Shown: positions 28,579 through 38,053 of the stretch, piece after piece | Layout of the letters: each line of letters begins with the position of its first letter | How positions within the stretch are numbered: position 1 is the first letter of the stretch | NCBI RefSeq assembly: GCF_003443995.1 | Contig: NZ_QWEY01000005.1 | Span: forward strand, 220,501 to 284,500 | Length of the DNA: 64,000 nt | DNA from: Pseudotabrizicola alkalilacus | Lineage (GTDB): Bacteria > Pseudomonadota > Alphaproteobacteria > Rhodobacterales > Rhodobacteraceae | Direction of reading: 5' to 3' | Notes under the pieces: generated by a model | Told to the model about the DNA's origin: nothing | The model's database searches: none | The model's input: only the letters and a program-made list of their open reading frames with translations | Position numbers and translations under genes: made by a program

Positions 28579-29207
28579 TCGCGCGTCTGCCAAAGGGGGC
28601 AACGCGGGGGCTGGTGATGCTGCATGGGCGCGGCGGGTCTGCGGCGGACAGTCTGTCGCTGCTCGACCACGCCGCCTTGCCCGATGTGGCGGCGGTGGCC
28701 CCGGAAGCGCCGGGAAACAGCTGGTGGCCCAGCAGTTTCCTGGCACCCGCCGCGCAGATGGAGCCGTTTGTTCAGGGCGGTCTTGCCAGCGTCGCGGGCG
28801 CGGTGGCAACGCTGGAGCAAGCAGGCGTCGCCCGATCTGCGATCTGGCTTTGTGGCTTCAGTCAGGGGGCCTGTCTGGCGCTGGAGGCCTTTGCCCGGCA
28901 GGGGATCGGTCTGGCCGGGCTGTTCGCGCTTTCCGGCGGGCTGGTCGGCTCCGGGGATCATGGCAGCCCCAGCCCGGCGCTTTATGGTCATGCCGACAAG
29001 CGCCTGACCTATCCGGGGCACAGGCAGGGGCGGGTCTGGATTTCGGTTCACGAACGCGACCCGCATATTCCGCTGAAACGGGTGCAGGACAGTGCCACCG
29101 CCTTGCGCGCCCTTGGGGCGACGGTGGAGGTGCAGGTCTATCCGGGGGCGGGTCATGCGGTGATGCGCGACGATATTGCCGCGTTGCGCCGGCATCTGAA
29201 CGGGTGA
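28575..29207 (+). CDS. alpha/beta hydrolase (phospholipase/carboxylesterase family), MhqD-like
   Basis: Cytoplasmic serine hydrolase of 210 aa. The nucleophile is S96 in CGFSQGA, the likely His is in PGAGHAV, and HGRGGSAAD forms the oxyanion-hole loop. No signal peptide. ATG 28575 overlaps the dioxygenase stop, so the two are co-translated and likely act in one quinone-related pathway. It ends at a bidirectional hairpin. Confidence 0.82.
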   Translation: MIARLPKGATRGLVMLHGRGGSAADSLSLLDHAALPDVAAVAPEAPGNSWWPSSFLAPAAQMEPFVQGGLASVAGAVATLEQAGVARSAIWLCGFSQGACLALEAFARQGIGLAGLFALSGGLVGSGDHGSPSPALYGHADKRLTYPGHRQGRVWISVHERDPHIPLKRVQDSATALRALGATVEVQVYPGAGHAVMRDDIAALRRHLNG

Positions 29208-29236
29208 AAGGGGGCCGCATGGCCCCCTTCATTTTG
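29208..29236. terminator. intrinsic terminator shared by mhqD-like gene and hemP
   Basis: Stem AAGGGGGCC-gcat-GGCCCCCTT at 29208-29229, followed on the + strand by ATTTTG. It lies directly after the hydrolase stop, and its right arm touches the hemP stop codon, so it can serve both convergent genes. Confidence 0.7.
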
Positions 29237-29387
29237 TCAGGATCAGCTTGCCCTGCCGGGTGATGCGCAGGGAATAGACCATGCCATTCAACAGGATCCG
29301 CGCCTCGCGCCCGCCTTCGGTCAGGGCGACGGCGTCATGCAGGGGGATCGCATCGGCAATGCGGGTGATATCGGTCAGCGCGTTCAT
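29229..29387 (-). CDS. hemP: HemP-family hemin uptake protein (52 aa)
   Basis: Small cytoplasmic protein of the HemP/HmuP family, associated with haem uptake; in rhizobia HmuP acts in activating haem-receptor expression. The C-terminal half has the family pattern: GGREARILLNGMVYSL followed by RITRQGKLILTK at the very end. The start ATG 29387 is preceded by GGAGG at 7 bases and overlaps the stop of the 43-aa ORF upstream (ATGA). No haem receptor or hmuTUV genes are nearby, so this is an isolated copy. Confidence 0.8.
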   Translation of the reverse strand: MNALTDITRIADAIPLHDAVALTEGGREARILLNGMVYSLRITRQGKLILTK

Positions 29388-29515
29388 GAGCGTCCCTCCA
29401 ACCGGTCAAGGATCGAGGCGAGCAGATCATTGGGCGTCAGACCGGCCAGCGACTGCCGCAGCAGTTCGGAGAAATCCGGCGCAACCGGAGCCGTTCGGGC
29501 AAGGTGAGGTGTCAT
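29384..29515 (-). CDS. small leader ORF upstream of hemP (43 aa), function unknown
   Basis: ATG 29515 is preceded by AAGGAA at a good distance and the frame is open for 43 codons, ending in an ATGA overlap with hemP. The product is polar and probably helical (FSELLRQSLAGLTPNDLLAS). I do not recognise it. The overlap, the internal GGAGG serving hemP, and the upstream palindrome argue that it is really translated. It may be a regulatory leader or a small partner of HemP. Confidence 0.55.
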   Translation of the reverse strand: MTPHLARTAPVAPDFSELLRQSLAGLTPNDLLASILDRLEGRS

Positions 29516-29579
29516 GGAACTTCCTTCGGACTGGGGTCATGATCTTGGCTGGCCCGTCCGGACTGGCTGTGTGAATACC

Positions 29580-29598
29580 TTACAAAAATACTTTGTAA
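29580..29598. promoter_or_regulatory. 19-bp palindrome, probable iron-regulator operator
   Basis: TTACAAA-aatac-TTTGTAA is a perfect 7-bp inverted repeat with a 5-base spacer. It sits 65 bases before the leader ORF of hemP and 115 bases before cysE, in an A/T-rich patch. The size is that of a Fur-superfamily (Fur, Mur, Irr) site, which fits a hemP promoter; which regulator binds cannot be told. Confidence 0.5.
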
Positions 29599-29712
29599 TG
29601 TAAAGGCCCCTGTTGGCCGATGCCTCCGGTCCGACAACTTTTTCCAAACCGACTGTTGAACCGCCGCTCAAGCTGCTACATTCCTAATCACAATTTCCGA
29701 AAGGGTCGTGCC

Positions 29713-30516
29713 ATGGCCGAGCGTAAACTGAAACTGTCGCCCCTTGACCCGGTCTGGAGCCGGGTCTGTGATGAGGCCGAAGCCGCGATCAAGGACGACC
29801 CGCTGCTTGGGGGGCTGATCCACTCGTCACTGTTGCATCATGCGACGATGGAACAGGCCTTGGCCTACCGCTTTTCGTTCAAGCTGGCCTCGCCCGAGAT
29901 GGGCGAGCAGATCCTGCGCGAGATTGCCGATCAGGCTTACCGCGATGACCCGGATCTGGGGGCCGCCGCACGTGCCGACCTGATGGCGGTGTTCGACCGC
30001 GATCCGGCCTGCCACCGCTATCTGCAGCCGATCCTGTTCTTCAAGGGCTATCAGGCGGTGCAGGCCTACCGCATCGGTCATTGGCTCTGGACCCATGGCC
30101 GTCGTGATCTGGCGTATTTTGTGCAGATGCGGGTGAGCGAAGTCTTTGGCGTCGACATTCACCCGGCGGCAAAGGTCGGGCGCGGCATCATGATCGACCA
30201 CGCCCATTCCATCGTGATCGGTGAGACGGCGGTGGTCGGCGACAATGTCTCGATGCTGCATTCGGTGACGCTGGGCGGCACCGGCAAGGAAGATGGCGAT
30301 CGCCACCCCAAGATCGGCGATGGCGTGCTGATCGGCGCGGGGGCCAAGGTGCTGGGCAATATCAGCATCGGCCATTGCTCGCGCATCGCCGCCGGATCGG
30401 TGGTGCTGCAGGATGTGCCGCCGTGCAAAACCGTCGCAGGTGTGCCCGCCCGCGTGGTGGGAGAGGCCGGGTGCTCGAACCCGTCGCTTACGATGGATCA
30501 GGTGATCGGCGACTAG
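29713..30516 (+). CDS. cysE: serine O-acetyltransferase
   Basis: Makes O-acetylserine from serine and acetyl-CoA, the first step of cysteine synthesis. The 267-aa protein has an N-terminal helical SATase domain, then left-handed beta-helix hexapeptide repeats including the active-site region VDIHPAAKVGRGIMIDHAHS, and GGTGKEDGDRHP. The C-terminal tail (LTMDQVIGD) is where cysteine synthase usually docks, although it lacks the usual terminal Ile. ATG 29713 is the start preceded by the family N-terminus. A strong terminator follows. Confidence 0.92.
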   Translation: MAERKLKLSPLDPVWSRVCDEAEAAIKDDPLLGGLIHSSLLHHATMEQALAYRFSFKLASPEMGEQILREIADQAYRDDPDLGAAARADLMAVFDRDPACHRYLQPILFFKGYQAVQAYRIGHWLWTHGRRDLAYFVQMRVSEVFGVDIHPAAKVGRGIMIDHAHSIVIGETAVVGDNVSMLHSVTLGGTGKEDGDRHPKIGDGVLIGAGAKVLGNISIGHCSRIAAGSVVLQDVPPCKTVAGVPARVVGEAGCSNPSLTMDQVIGD

Positions 30517-30540
30517 GCTCGCATAGATATAAGAATAGAA

Positions 30541-30576
30541 AACACCCCGGAAGACGCTGTCTTCCGGGGTGTTTGT
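30541..30576. terminator. bidirectional intrinsic terminator between cysE and pdhC
   Basis: Perfect 15-bp stem, AACACCCCGGAAGAC at 30541-30555 and its complement at 30559-30573, with loop GCT. T-rich sequence follows on both strands, so it serves both convergent genes. Confidence 0.9.
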
Positions 30577-30591
30577 TTGATGTCGCTCAGT

Positions 30592-31890
30592 TCAGGCCAG
30601 CATCGTCATCGGGTTTTCCAGCGCCTCGATCACCGCTTTCAGGAAAGCCGCGCCGAGTGCGCCGTCGATCACCCGGTGATCGACCGACAGGGTCATCGAC
30701 ATCACGGTGGCGACGCCGATGGTGCCATCCGCCTTGACCACCGGCTTTTTCACCCCGGCCCCGACGGCCAGGATCGAGCCATGCGGCGGGTTGATCACCG
30801 CGTCAAAGTTGTCGATCCCCATCATCCCGAGGTTCGAGATCGCAAAGCTGCCGCCCTGATATTCATGCGGGGCCAGCTTTTTGGTCTTGGCGCGTCCGGC
30901 CAGATCCTTCATCTCGGCCGACAGGGCAGACAGCGACTTCTTGTCGGCGTCACGCAGAACCGGCGTGAATAACCCGCCCTCGATGGCGACAGCAACGGCC
31001 ACATCCGATGGCTTCAGCTTCAGGATCCGGTCGCCGGCCCAGACCGCGTTGCAATCTGGCACGGCTTGCAGCGCCTGAGCGCAGGCCTTGATGATGAAGT
31101 CATTGACCGACAGCTTTACGCCACGCGATTCAAGCGATTTGTTCAGCGTGGCGCGGAAGTCCATCAGCGCATCCAGCTGCACGTCGCGGCGCAGGTAGAA
31201 ATGCGGGATGGTCTGCTTGGCTTCGGTCAGGCGGGCCGCGATGGTGCGGCGCATGCCGTCGAGTGCCACTTCGGTGAACTCGCGGTCGGCGTACATCTTC
31301 AGCACGGTTTCGGTTGACGGCCCGGTGGGCATTGCTGCCTTGGCCGGGGCGGCTGCAGGTGCAGCAGCGGCGGCTGCCGGGGCAGGGGCCGCTGCCTTTG
31401 GCGCGGCCTGCGCGCCCTCGACATCTGCCCGCACGATGCGGCCATGCGGACCGGAGCCCTGAACCGCGCTCAGATCCAAGCCTTTTTCCTTTGCGATCCG
31501 CCGCGCGAGCGGCGAGGCAAAGACCCGTGCGCCGGACGCCGCCGGAGCGGCAGCAGGTGCAGCAGCGGCCGGGGCCGCAGCCGGTGCCGCAGCCTCAGCC
31601 GGTTTTGCGGCCGCGGCGGGCGCGGCTGCGACGGCAGAGGCGTCTTCGCCCTCTTCCAGCAGCACCGCGATGGCGGCGTTCACCTTGACCCCCGCCGTGC
31701 CCTCGGCCACCAAGAGCTTGCCGATGGTGCCCTCATCCGTCGCTTCAAACTCCATCGTGGCCTTGTCGGTCTCGATCTCGGCCAGGATCTGGCCGGATTT
31801 CACCACATCGCCTTCTTTCACCAGCCATTTGGCCAGCGTGCCCTCTTCCATCGTCGGGGACAGCGCGGGCATCAGAATTTCGGTTGCCAT
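30592..31890 (-). CDS. pdhC: pyruvate dehydrogenase complex E2, dihydrolipoamide acetyltransferase
   Basis: Core of the pyruvate dehydrogenase complex; transfers the acetyl group from lipoyl to CoA. The 432-aa protein has one lipoyl domain (1-80; lipoylated Lys in [11 protein letters not shown]), Ala/Pro-rich linkers, a peripheral-subunit-binding domain (about 140-175, [19 protein letters not shown]) and the catalytic domain ending with [16 protein letters not shown] 31890 is in a TGATG overlap with the small gene upstream, with GGAGGG as ribosome site. No E3 gene follows. Confidence 0.93.
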   Translation of the reverse strand: MATEILMPALSPTMEEGTLAKWLVKEGDVVKSGQILAEIETDKATMEFEATDEGTIGKLLVAEGTAGVKVNAAIAVLLEEGEDASAVAAAPAAAAKPAEAAAPAAAPAAAAPAAAPAASGARVFASPLARRIAKEKGLDLSAVQGSGPHGRIVRADVEGAQAAPKAAAPAPAAAAAAPAAAPAKAAMPTGPSTETVLKMYADREFTEVALDGMRRTIAARLTEAKQTIPHFYLRRDVQLDALMDFRATLNKSLESRGVKLSVNDFIIKACAQALQAVPDCNAVWAGDRILKLKPSDVAVAVAIEGGLFTPVLRDADKKSLSALSAEMKDLAGRAKTKKLAPHEYQGGSFAISNLGMMGIDNFDAVINPPHGSILAVGAGVKKPVVKADGTIGVATVMSMTLSVDHRVIDGALGAAFLKAVIEALENPMTMLA

Positions 31891-32144
31891 CAATTTCCCT
31901 CCAGAAGAACGATGCGATGAAATGGCGCGCGCACAGCCAAGCCATGCTTCTTTTGGCTGATTGCTCGCTTGATCGCTTGTTGATTTTCGAGAACCCACGA
32001 AGTTCTTGATGAGCGACTGGCGTTGTCCCCAACTTCGTCATCGAGAAGCTCTGCTGGCAGGAGAGCGTCTTGCCATGTTTCATCGTCCATGAGGACACTA
32101 ACGGAAGTCCCCAGATAGTTAACCGCAGAGATTGTGATCATCAT
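31890..32144 (-). CDS. uncharacterised 84-aa protein between pdhB and pdhC, atypical composition
   Basis: A small ORF filling the gap between pdhB and pdhC, coupled to pdhC by TGATG and starting 9 bases after the pdhB stop behind a GAGG at good spacing. Hand counting gives about 51% G+C, well below its neighbours. The protein starts [15 protein letters not shown], has a central helix with [11 protein letters not shown], and ends RIVLLEGN. There is faint resemblance to small DUF1488-like proteins (two strands, then a helix, then a final strand), which I do not rely on. Function unknown. Confidence 0.6.
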   Translation of the reverse strand: MMITISAVNYLGTSVSVLMDDETWQDALLPAELLDDEVGDNASRSSRTSWVLENQQAIKRAISQKKHGLAVRAPFHRIVLLEGN

Positions 32145-32152
32145 TATGGGCC

Positions 32153-33532
32153 TCAACGGTAGCAGACAGATTTCACCGCGGCAGCGATTTCCGCCGGGGT
32201 GATCAGCGCGAATTTTTCAAGGTTCGCGGCATAGGGCATCGGCACGTCCTTGCCGGTGCAGGTGATGACCGGCGCATCCAGATAATCGAACGCGCGCTGC
32301 ATGATGGTGCTGGCCATATGGTCGCCGATCGAGCCGACGGGGAAGCCTTCTTCCACCGTCACGCAACGGTTGGTCTTTTGCACGCTCGCCAGAACCGTAT
32401 CGTAATCAATCGGGCGCAGGGTGCGCAGGTTGATCACCTCGGCGTTGATGCCGTCTTTGGCCAGCGCGTCTGCGGCCAGCAGCGAATGGGCTACACCGAT
32501 GCCAAAGCTGACGATGGTAACGTCGCTGCCTTCGCGCATGATCGAGGCTTTGCCGAACGGCACCGTGAAATCCGGGTCGGTCGGCACATCAAAGCTGCGA
32601 CCGTAGAGGATTTCATTCTCAAGGAAGATCACCGGGTTCGGGTCTCGGATCGCCGATTTCAGCAGGCCTTTGGCATCGGCTGCGGAATAGGGGATGCAGA
32701 CCTTCAGCCCCGGAATCGCGGCATACCAGGCCGAGTAATCCTGGCTGTGCTGCGCGCCGACGCGGGCGGCAGCGCCGTTCGGGCCCCGGAACACCATCGG
32801 GCTGCCCATCTGGCCGCCTGACATATACAGCGTCTTGGCCGCCGAGTTGATGATGTGGTCAATCGCCTGCATGGCGAAGTTGAAGGTCATGAACTCGACA
32901 ATCGGGCGCAATCCGCCCCAGCTTGCCCCGACCGCGATCCCGGCAAAACCGTGCTCGGTGATCGGCGTATCCACGACGCGCTTGGCCCCGAACTCGTCGA
33001 GCAGGCCCTGGCTGATCTTGTAGGCGCCTTGGTATTCGCCAACCTCTTCCCCCATCAGGAACACGTTGGGATCGCGGCGCATTTCCTCGGCCATCGCTTC
33101 GCGCAGAGCTTCGCGGACGGTCATGGTCTTGGTCGGACCTTCGGGCAGGTCGCTGTGCGGCCAGCCTTTGGCGGCCACCACCAGCGCGGGTGCCGGATCA
33201 GCTGCTTTTGCGGGCACCGATGCCGGGGCCTCTGCGGCGGGGGCGACGGCTTCGGCCACCTTTGGCGCGGGCGTGTCGCTGACGCTTTCGCCGTCTTCGA
33301 CCATGATCGCAATCGGGGTGTTCACTTTCACCCCGGCGGTGCCCTCAGTCACCAGCAGCTTGCCGATGATCCCTTCATCGGTCGCCTCGAATTCCATCGT
33401 GGCCTTGTCGGTTTCGATCTCGGCCAGAATCTGGCCGGATTTCACCGCGTCGCCTTCTTTCACCAGCCATTTGGCCAATGTGCCCTCTTCCATCGTCGGG
33501 GAAAGCGCGGGCATCAATACTTCGGTTGCCAT
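32153..33532 (-). CDS. pdhB: pyruvate dehydrogenase E1 component, beta subunit with N-terminal lipoyl domain
   Basis: Thiamine-diphosphate-dependent pyruvate decarboxylating subunit. The 459-aa protein has a lipoyl domain (1-80, [11 protein letters not shown]) and an Ala/Pro linker to about 130. The transketolase-type pyrimidine-binding domain ([20 protein letters not shown]) and C-terminal domain follow. A lipoylated E1-beta is the arrangement found in Rhizobiales and Rhodobacterales. Transcribed after pdhA with 14 bases between them. Confidence 0.93.
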   Translation of the reverse strand: MATEVLMPALSPTMEEGTLAKWLVKEGDAVKSGQILAEIETDKATMEFEATDEGIIGKLLVTEGTAGVKVNTPIAIMVEDGESVSDTPAPKVAEAVAPAAEAPASVPAKAADPAPALVVAAKGWPHSDLPEGPTKTMTVREALREAMAEEMRRDPNVFLMGEEVGEYQGAYKISQGLLDEFGAKRVVDTPITEHGFAGIAVGASWGGLRPIVEFMTFNFAMQAIDHIINSAAKTLYMSGGQMGSPMVFRGPNGAAARVGAQHSQDYSAWYAAIPGLKVCIPYSAADAKGLLKSAIRDPNPVIFLENEILYGRSFDVPTDPDFTVPFGKASIMREGSDVTIVSFGIGVAHSLLAADALAKDGINAEVINLRTLRPIDYDTVLASVQKTNRCVTVEEGFPVGSIGDHMASTIMQRAFDYLDAPVITCTGKDVPMPYAANLEKFALITPAEIAAAVKSVCYR

Positions 33533-33546
33533 GTCGTGTTTCCCCC

Positions 33547-34536
33547 TCAGGCGTAGATGTCGGTCCAGAGTTCCTCGACCGGAGGCTCTGGGCTTTCTTT
33601 TGAGAATTCAGCAGATTCGTTGACCTGCGCCTTGATTTCTTTGTCGATGGCTTTCAGGTCGTCGTCGCTGGCAAGCCCGCCTTGCAGCAGCAGGTCGCGC
33701 ACATGTTCGATGGCGTCCTTTTCCGAGCGCATTTTCTCGACCTCTTCGCGGGTGCGATACTTGGCCGGGTCCGACATCGAGTGGCCGCGATAGCGATAGG
33801 TCATCATTTCAAGGATATAGGGGCCCTGACCCGCGCGGCAGGCGGCAACCGCCTTTTCGCCGGCAGCTTTCACGGCCAGCACGTCCATGCCATCCACGGC
33901 TTCGCCCTTGATGCCATAGGCGGCACCGCGTTCCCACAGCGACGGCGATTTGGTGGAGCGTTTCACAGAGGTGCCCATGGCGTAACCGTTGTTTTCGATC
34001 ACGAAAATCACCGGCAGGTTCCACAGCTCGGCCATGTTATAGGCCTCATAGACCTGGCCCTGATTGGCCGCGCCATCGCCGAAATAGGTAAAGGTCACAT
34101 TGTCATTGCCCAGATACTTGTCGGCAAAGGCCAGACCCGCGCCCAGTGGCACCTGCGCGCCGACGATGCCGTGGCCGCCGTAGAAATGCTTCTCTTTCGA
34201 GAACATGTGCATCGAGCCGCCCTTGCCCTTGGAATAGCCGCCGATGCGCCCGGTCAGTTCCGCCATCACACCCTTTGGGTCCATGCCGCAGGCGAGCATA
34301 TGGCCGTGGTCGCGGTAGCTGGTGACCCGTTTGTCACCCTCTTTCGCCGCAGCCTCCAGCCCGACGACGACCGCTTCCTGCCCGATATACAGATGGCAGA
34401 ACCCGCCGATCAGGCCCATGCCGTATAGCTGACCGGCCTTTTCCTCGAACCGGCGGATCAAAAGCATCTCGCGGTAGTATTTCAGCAACTCTTCCTTCGA
34501 GGCATTCGGCCTCTCGGCTGGTTTCTTGGCGGCCAT
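33547..34536 (-). CDS. pdhA: pyruvate dehydrogenase E1 component, alpha subunit
   Basis: Partner of PdhB; binds the thiamine diphosphate pyrophosphate. The 329-aa protein has [17 protein letters not shown] (phosphorylation-loop region) and the ThDP motif [16 protein letters not shown] 34536 is chosen because GGGAGG lies about 9 bases upstream; ATG 34545 would abut that ribosome site. It heads the pdhA-pdhB-small ORF-pdhC operon. Confidence 0.93.
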   Translation of the reverse strand: MAAKKPAERPNASKEELLKYYREMLLIRRFEEKAGQLYGMGLIGGFCHLYIGQEAVVVGLEAAAKEGDKRVTSYRDHGHMLACGMDPKGVMAELTGRIGGYSKGKGGSMHMFSKEKHFYGGHGIVGAQVPLGAGLAFADKYLGNDNVTFTYFGDGAANQGQVYEAYNMAELWNLPVIFVIENNGYAMGTSVKRSTKSPSLWERGAAYGIKGEAVDGMDVLAVKAAGEKAVAACRAGQGPYILEMMTYRYRGHSMSDPAKYRTREEVEKMRSEKDAIEHVRDLLLQGGLASDDDLKAIDKEIKAQVNESAEFSKESPEPPVEELWTDIYA

Positions 34537-34673
34537 ATGCGGCATCCTCCCGTCAGTGGCTTGGATCGTGGGGCTTGGATAGTTTAGTATTAAACCATTC
34601 ATAGCCTATCGGGTTTTGTTGGGCAAAACAAAAAATCATCCCCGGATGATACGGGAAAATAGCACCTAAATGC

Positions 34674-34704
34674 AAAAAAAAAGCCCGCCGGATCGGCGGG
34701 CCTT
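34674..34704 (-). terminator. intrinsic terminator of ftsB
   Basis: Stem GCCCGCCG-gat-CGGCGGGC at 34683-34701, followed on the minus strand by a run of nine T (the A tract at 34674-34682). It closes the ftsB transcript before pdhA. Confidence 0.88.
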
Positions 34705-34724
34705 GGCGCGACTGAACCGCAGGT

Positions 34725-35027
34725 TCAGCGGATTACGATCTCATCGGGGCGAACATAGCCCAGCACATCACGCACCCGTTCGTCCAGCAGGTCTACATCC
34801 AGATAGCGGTCAGACAAACGCGCAGTCAGGTTGCTGATCCTGCCCAGTTCTTCGTACAGACGGTCCCGCTCGACCCGCAGGGTCTCGGCCTCGGACCGTA
34901 TCTGGACCTGACGGAACACACCGTAATCGCCCTGAACGGCGGCAAAGGTGAAATAGGCCCCCAGCAGGAACGCCAAAATCAGATAAAGAATGCCACCAAT
35001 CGGAAGGCGGCTGGCCTGTGCCGTCAT
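34725..35027 (-). CDS. ftsB: FtsB/DivIC septum formation initiator family protein
   Basis: Bitopic division protein, 100 aa, of the normal FtsB size. A single TM segment (about 10-32, GGILYLILAFLLGAYFTF) is followed by a coiled-coil periplasmic region with hydrophobic heptads (LRVERDRLYEELGRISNL), then LDVDLLDERVRDVLGYV near the C-terminus. It likely links FtsL/FtsQ to septal wall synthesis. Alphaproteobacterial genes of this kind commonly lie between glycolytic genes and pdhA, as here. Confidence 0.85.
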   Translation of the reverse strand: MTAQASRLPIGGILYLILAFLLGAYFTFAAVQGDYGVFRQVQIRSEAETLRVERDRLYEELGRISNLTARLSDRYLDVDLLDERVRDVLGYVRPDEIVIR

Positions 35028-35133
35028 TGTCTGCCCCTAATGGCCGTGTTCTCCGGCCTTTGGCGAATCATGGCACATCTGATTCGGTTAGGGAATCCCC
35101 CTTGCGGGGAATTCCGATCACGTTTGCCTGTGA

Positions 35134-36027
35134 TCAGCCTGCGACCGAGGCCGCGTGGATGCTGTCAATCGCGGCACCCAGAGCCGCGTCAAACTCTGCG
35201 TCCGATTGCTGTGCCGACAGCCCTTCGGTCAGGGCGCGGCTGAAGCTGGCGATGATGCCCCGGTTGCGGGCCAGAATGGCATTGGCCGCGTCGCGGCTGT
35301 GACCGCCCGACAGCGCCACCACTTTCAGCACGCGCGGATGATCGACCAGCGGCGCGTAAAAATTGTCGACCGTCGGCAGCGACAGTTTCAGCATGACCTT
35401 GCGATCTGCGGGCAGGGCGTCGAGGTGCTTCAGGATTTCCTGCTGCAGAATCGCCTCGGCTTGCGGCTTGTCGGTGATCGAGATCGTCACCTCCGGCTCC
35501 AGGATCGGCATCAGACCCGCCGCCGCGACCTGATCGCCGACCGCAAACTGCTGGGCCACGATGGCCGCAATGCCCTTGGCATTGGCGGCATTCACCACCG
35601 AGCGCTCCTTGGTGCCGAACACCCCCAGCGCCTTGGCGCGGGCCAGCAGCGCATCCAGATCGGGCATCGGCTTCATCAGCTGTACACCGTCAGCCTCGGC
35701 CTCCAGCCCCTTGTCGATCTTCAGAAACGGCACCACGCCGCGCTGTTCCCACAGGAATTGCGCGGTCGGAATGCCGTCGATGTCGCGGTCCATGGTCTGT
35801 TCGAACAGGATCGCACCCACCACCTTGTCCCCGGTAAAGGCGGGCGACTTGATGATGCGCGACCGCATGGCGTGAATCATGTCATACATCGCCGCTTCGC
35901 CCGAATAGGCATCCTCGGTCACGCCATACAGGCGCAGCGCCTTTGGTGTGGACCCGCCCGACTGGTCCAGCGCTGCGATAAAGCCATTGCCCGTGCCGAT
36001 CTGGTCAGCTGCTTGCGAAGAGGTCAT
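35134..36027 (-). CDS. fda: fructose-bisphosphate aldolase class I
   Basis: Schiff-base aldolase cleaving fructose-1,6-bisphosphate, 297 aa. The N-terminal GFIAALDQSGGSTPKAL motif and FLKIDKGLE are characteristic, and the likely Schiff-base Lys is in KVMLKLSLPT. It is a class I enzyme of the prokaryotic short type, not a Zn enzyme. ATG 36027 is preferred over an upstream start that would extend into the gap. pgk lies upstream on the same strand, 184 bases away. Confidence 0.88.
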   Translation of the reverse strand: MTSSQAADQIGTGNGFIAALDQSGGSTPKALRLYGVTEDAYSGEAAMYDMIHAMRSRIIKSPAFTGDKVVGAILFEQTMDRDIDGIPTAQFLWEQRGVVPFLKIDKGLEAEADGVQLMKPMPDLDALLARAKALGVFGTKERSVVNAANAKGIAAIVAQQFAVGDQVAAAGLMPILEPEVTISITDKPQAEAILQQEILKHLDALPADRKVMLKLSLPTVDNFYAPLVDHPRVLKVVALSGGHSRDAANAILARNRGIIASFSRALTEGLSAQQSDAEFDAALGAAIDSIHAASVAG

Positions 36028-36148
36028 GTCGGTGATCCTTTGAAAACGTCGGAGATTGCCCTTGGATAGCCACATGCGACCGGCCCTGCAATCATGGTGA
36101 CGCTAACAGCGCGCCGGAAAAGCCGGTCCGTGCCAGAGCGCGCCGCGA

Positions 36149-36179
36149 CCCGCCCGGTTGTTCGGGCGGGCTGGTTTTT
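36149..36179 (+). terminator. GC hairpin with T tract between pgk and aldolase
   Basis: Stem CCCGCCCG-gttgtt-CGGGCGGG at 36149-36170, then CTGGTTTTT on the + strand. The neighbouring genes are both on the minus strand, where the hairpin lacks a T run, so its terminator role is uncertain; it may stop antisense transcription. Confidence 0.4.
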
Positions 36180-36211
36180 GCCGATGGACCGCCGAGGCGG
36201 CGAGAGATCGC

Positions 36212-37402
<1,191 letters not shown>

Positions 37403-37543
37403 ATCGGACTCCCCTGTCGAAATGTCGCCCCCTGTTTCCGCCGGAATGCCGCGCAGGTCAACCGATCTGCGCAAGGCCCCCCTTTCCTTGTGGGCCTTCG
37501 ATGTTTAGGTTCCGGGCCAGACAACAGTAAGGAGCCAAACCCG

Positions 37544-38053
37544 ATGGCCGAGATCAAAGACCCAGAAAACACCATCATCCTGACGCTGAAAGACGGCGAA
37601 GTGGTGATCGAGCTGCTGGCCGATGTGGCCCCGAAGCATACCGAGCGGATGAAGGAACTCGCCCGCGCGAAGGCTTATGATAACGTCTGCTTTCACCGCG
37701 TGATCAAGGGCTTCATGGCGCAGACCGGCGACGTGGAAAACGGCAATATGGAAAACAACTTCAACCTGCGCCGGGCTGGCACGGGCGGGTCGGACAAGCC
37801 GGATCTGCCGGCCGAATTCTCCAAACTGCCGCATGACCGGGGCACCCTGGGGGCTGCGCGCAGCCAGAACCCGAACTCGGCCAACAGCCAGTTCTTTATC
37901 AACTTCGCCGACAACCACTTCCTGAACGGGCAATACACCGTTTATGGCCGGGTGATCTCGGGCATGGAGCATGTCGACAAAATCGCTCTGGGCGAGCCAC
38001 CGGCCAGCCCGGACCGGATGATCAGCGTGCGGGTGGCTGCCGATGTTGCGTGA
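37544..38053 (+). CDS. ppiB: cytoplasmic peptidyl-prolyl cis-trans isomerase (cyclophilin)
   Basis: Protein folding catalyst, 169 aa. Cyclophilin motifs are FHRVIKGFMAQTGD, the active-site region around SANSQFFINFAD, and NGQYTVYGRVISGM. There is no signal peptide. ATG 37544 has AAGGAG upstream (37529-37534). The next gene, a secreted cyclophilin, overlaps its end by 11 bases. Confidence 0.92.
   Translation: MAEIKDPENTIILTLKDGEVVIELLADVAPKHTERMKELARAKAYDNVCFHRVIKGFMAQTGDVENGNMENNFNLRRAGTGGSDKPDLPAEFSKLPHDRGTLGAARSQNPNSANSQFFINFADNHFLNGQYTVYGRVISGMEHVDKIALGEPPASPDRMISVRVAADVA

Noticed and set aside
35085..35136. GGAATcCCCC...GGGGaATTCC and GATCAC...GTGATC inverted repeats after the aldolase gene
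   Set aside because: Short arms, one overlapping the stop codon and no T tract on the minus strand; could be chance.
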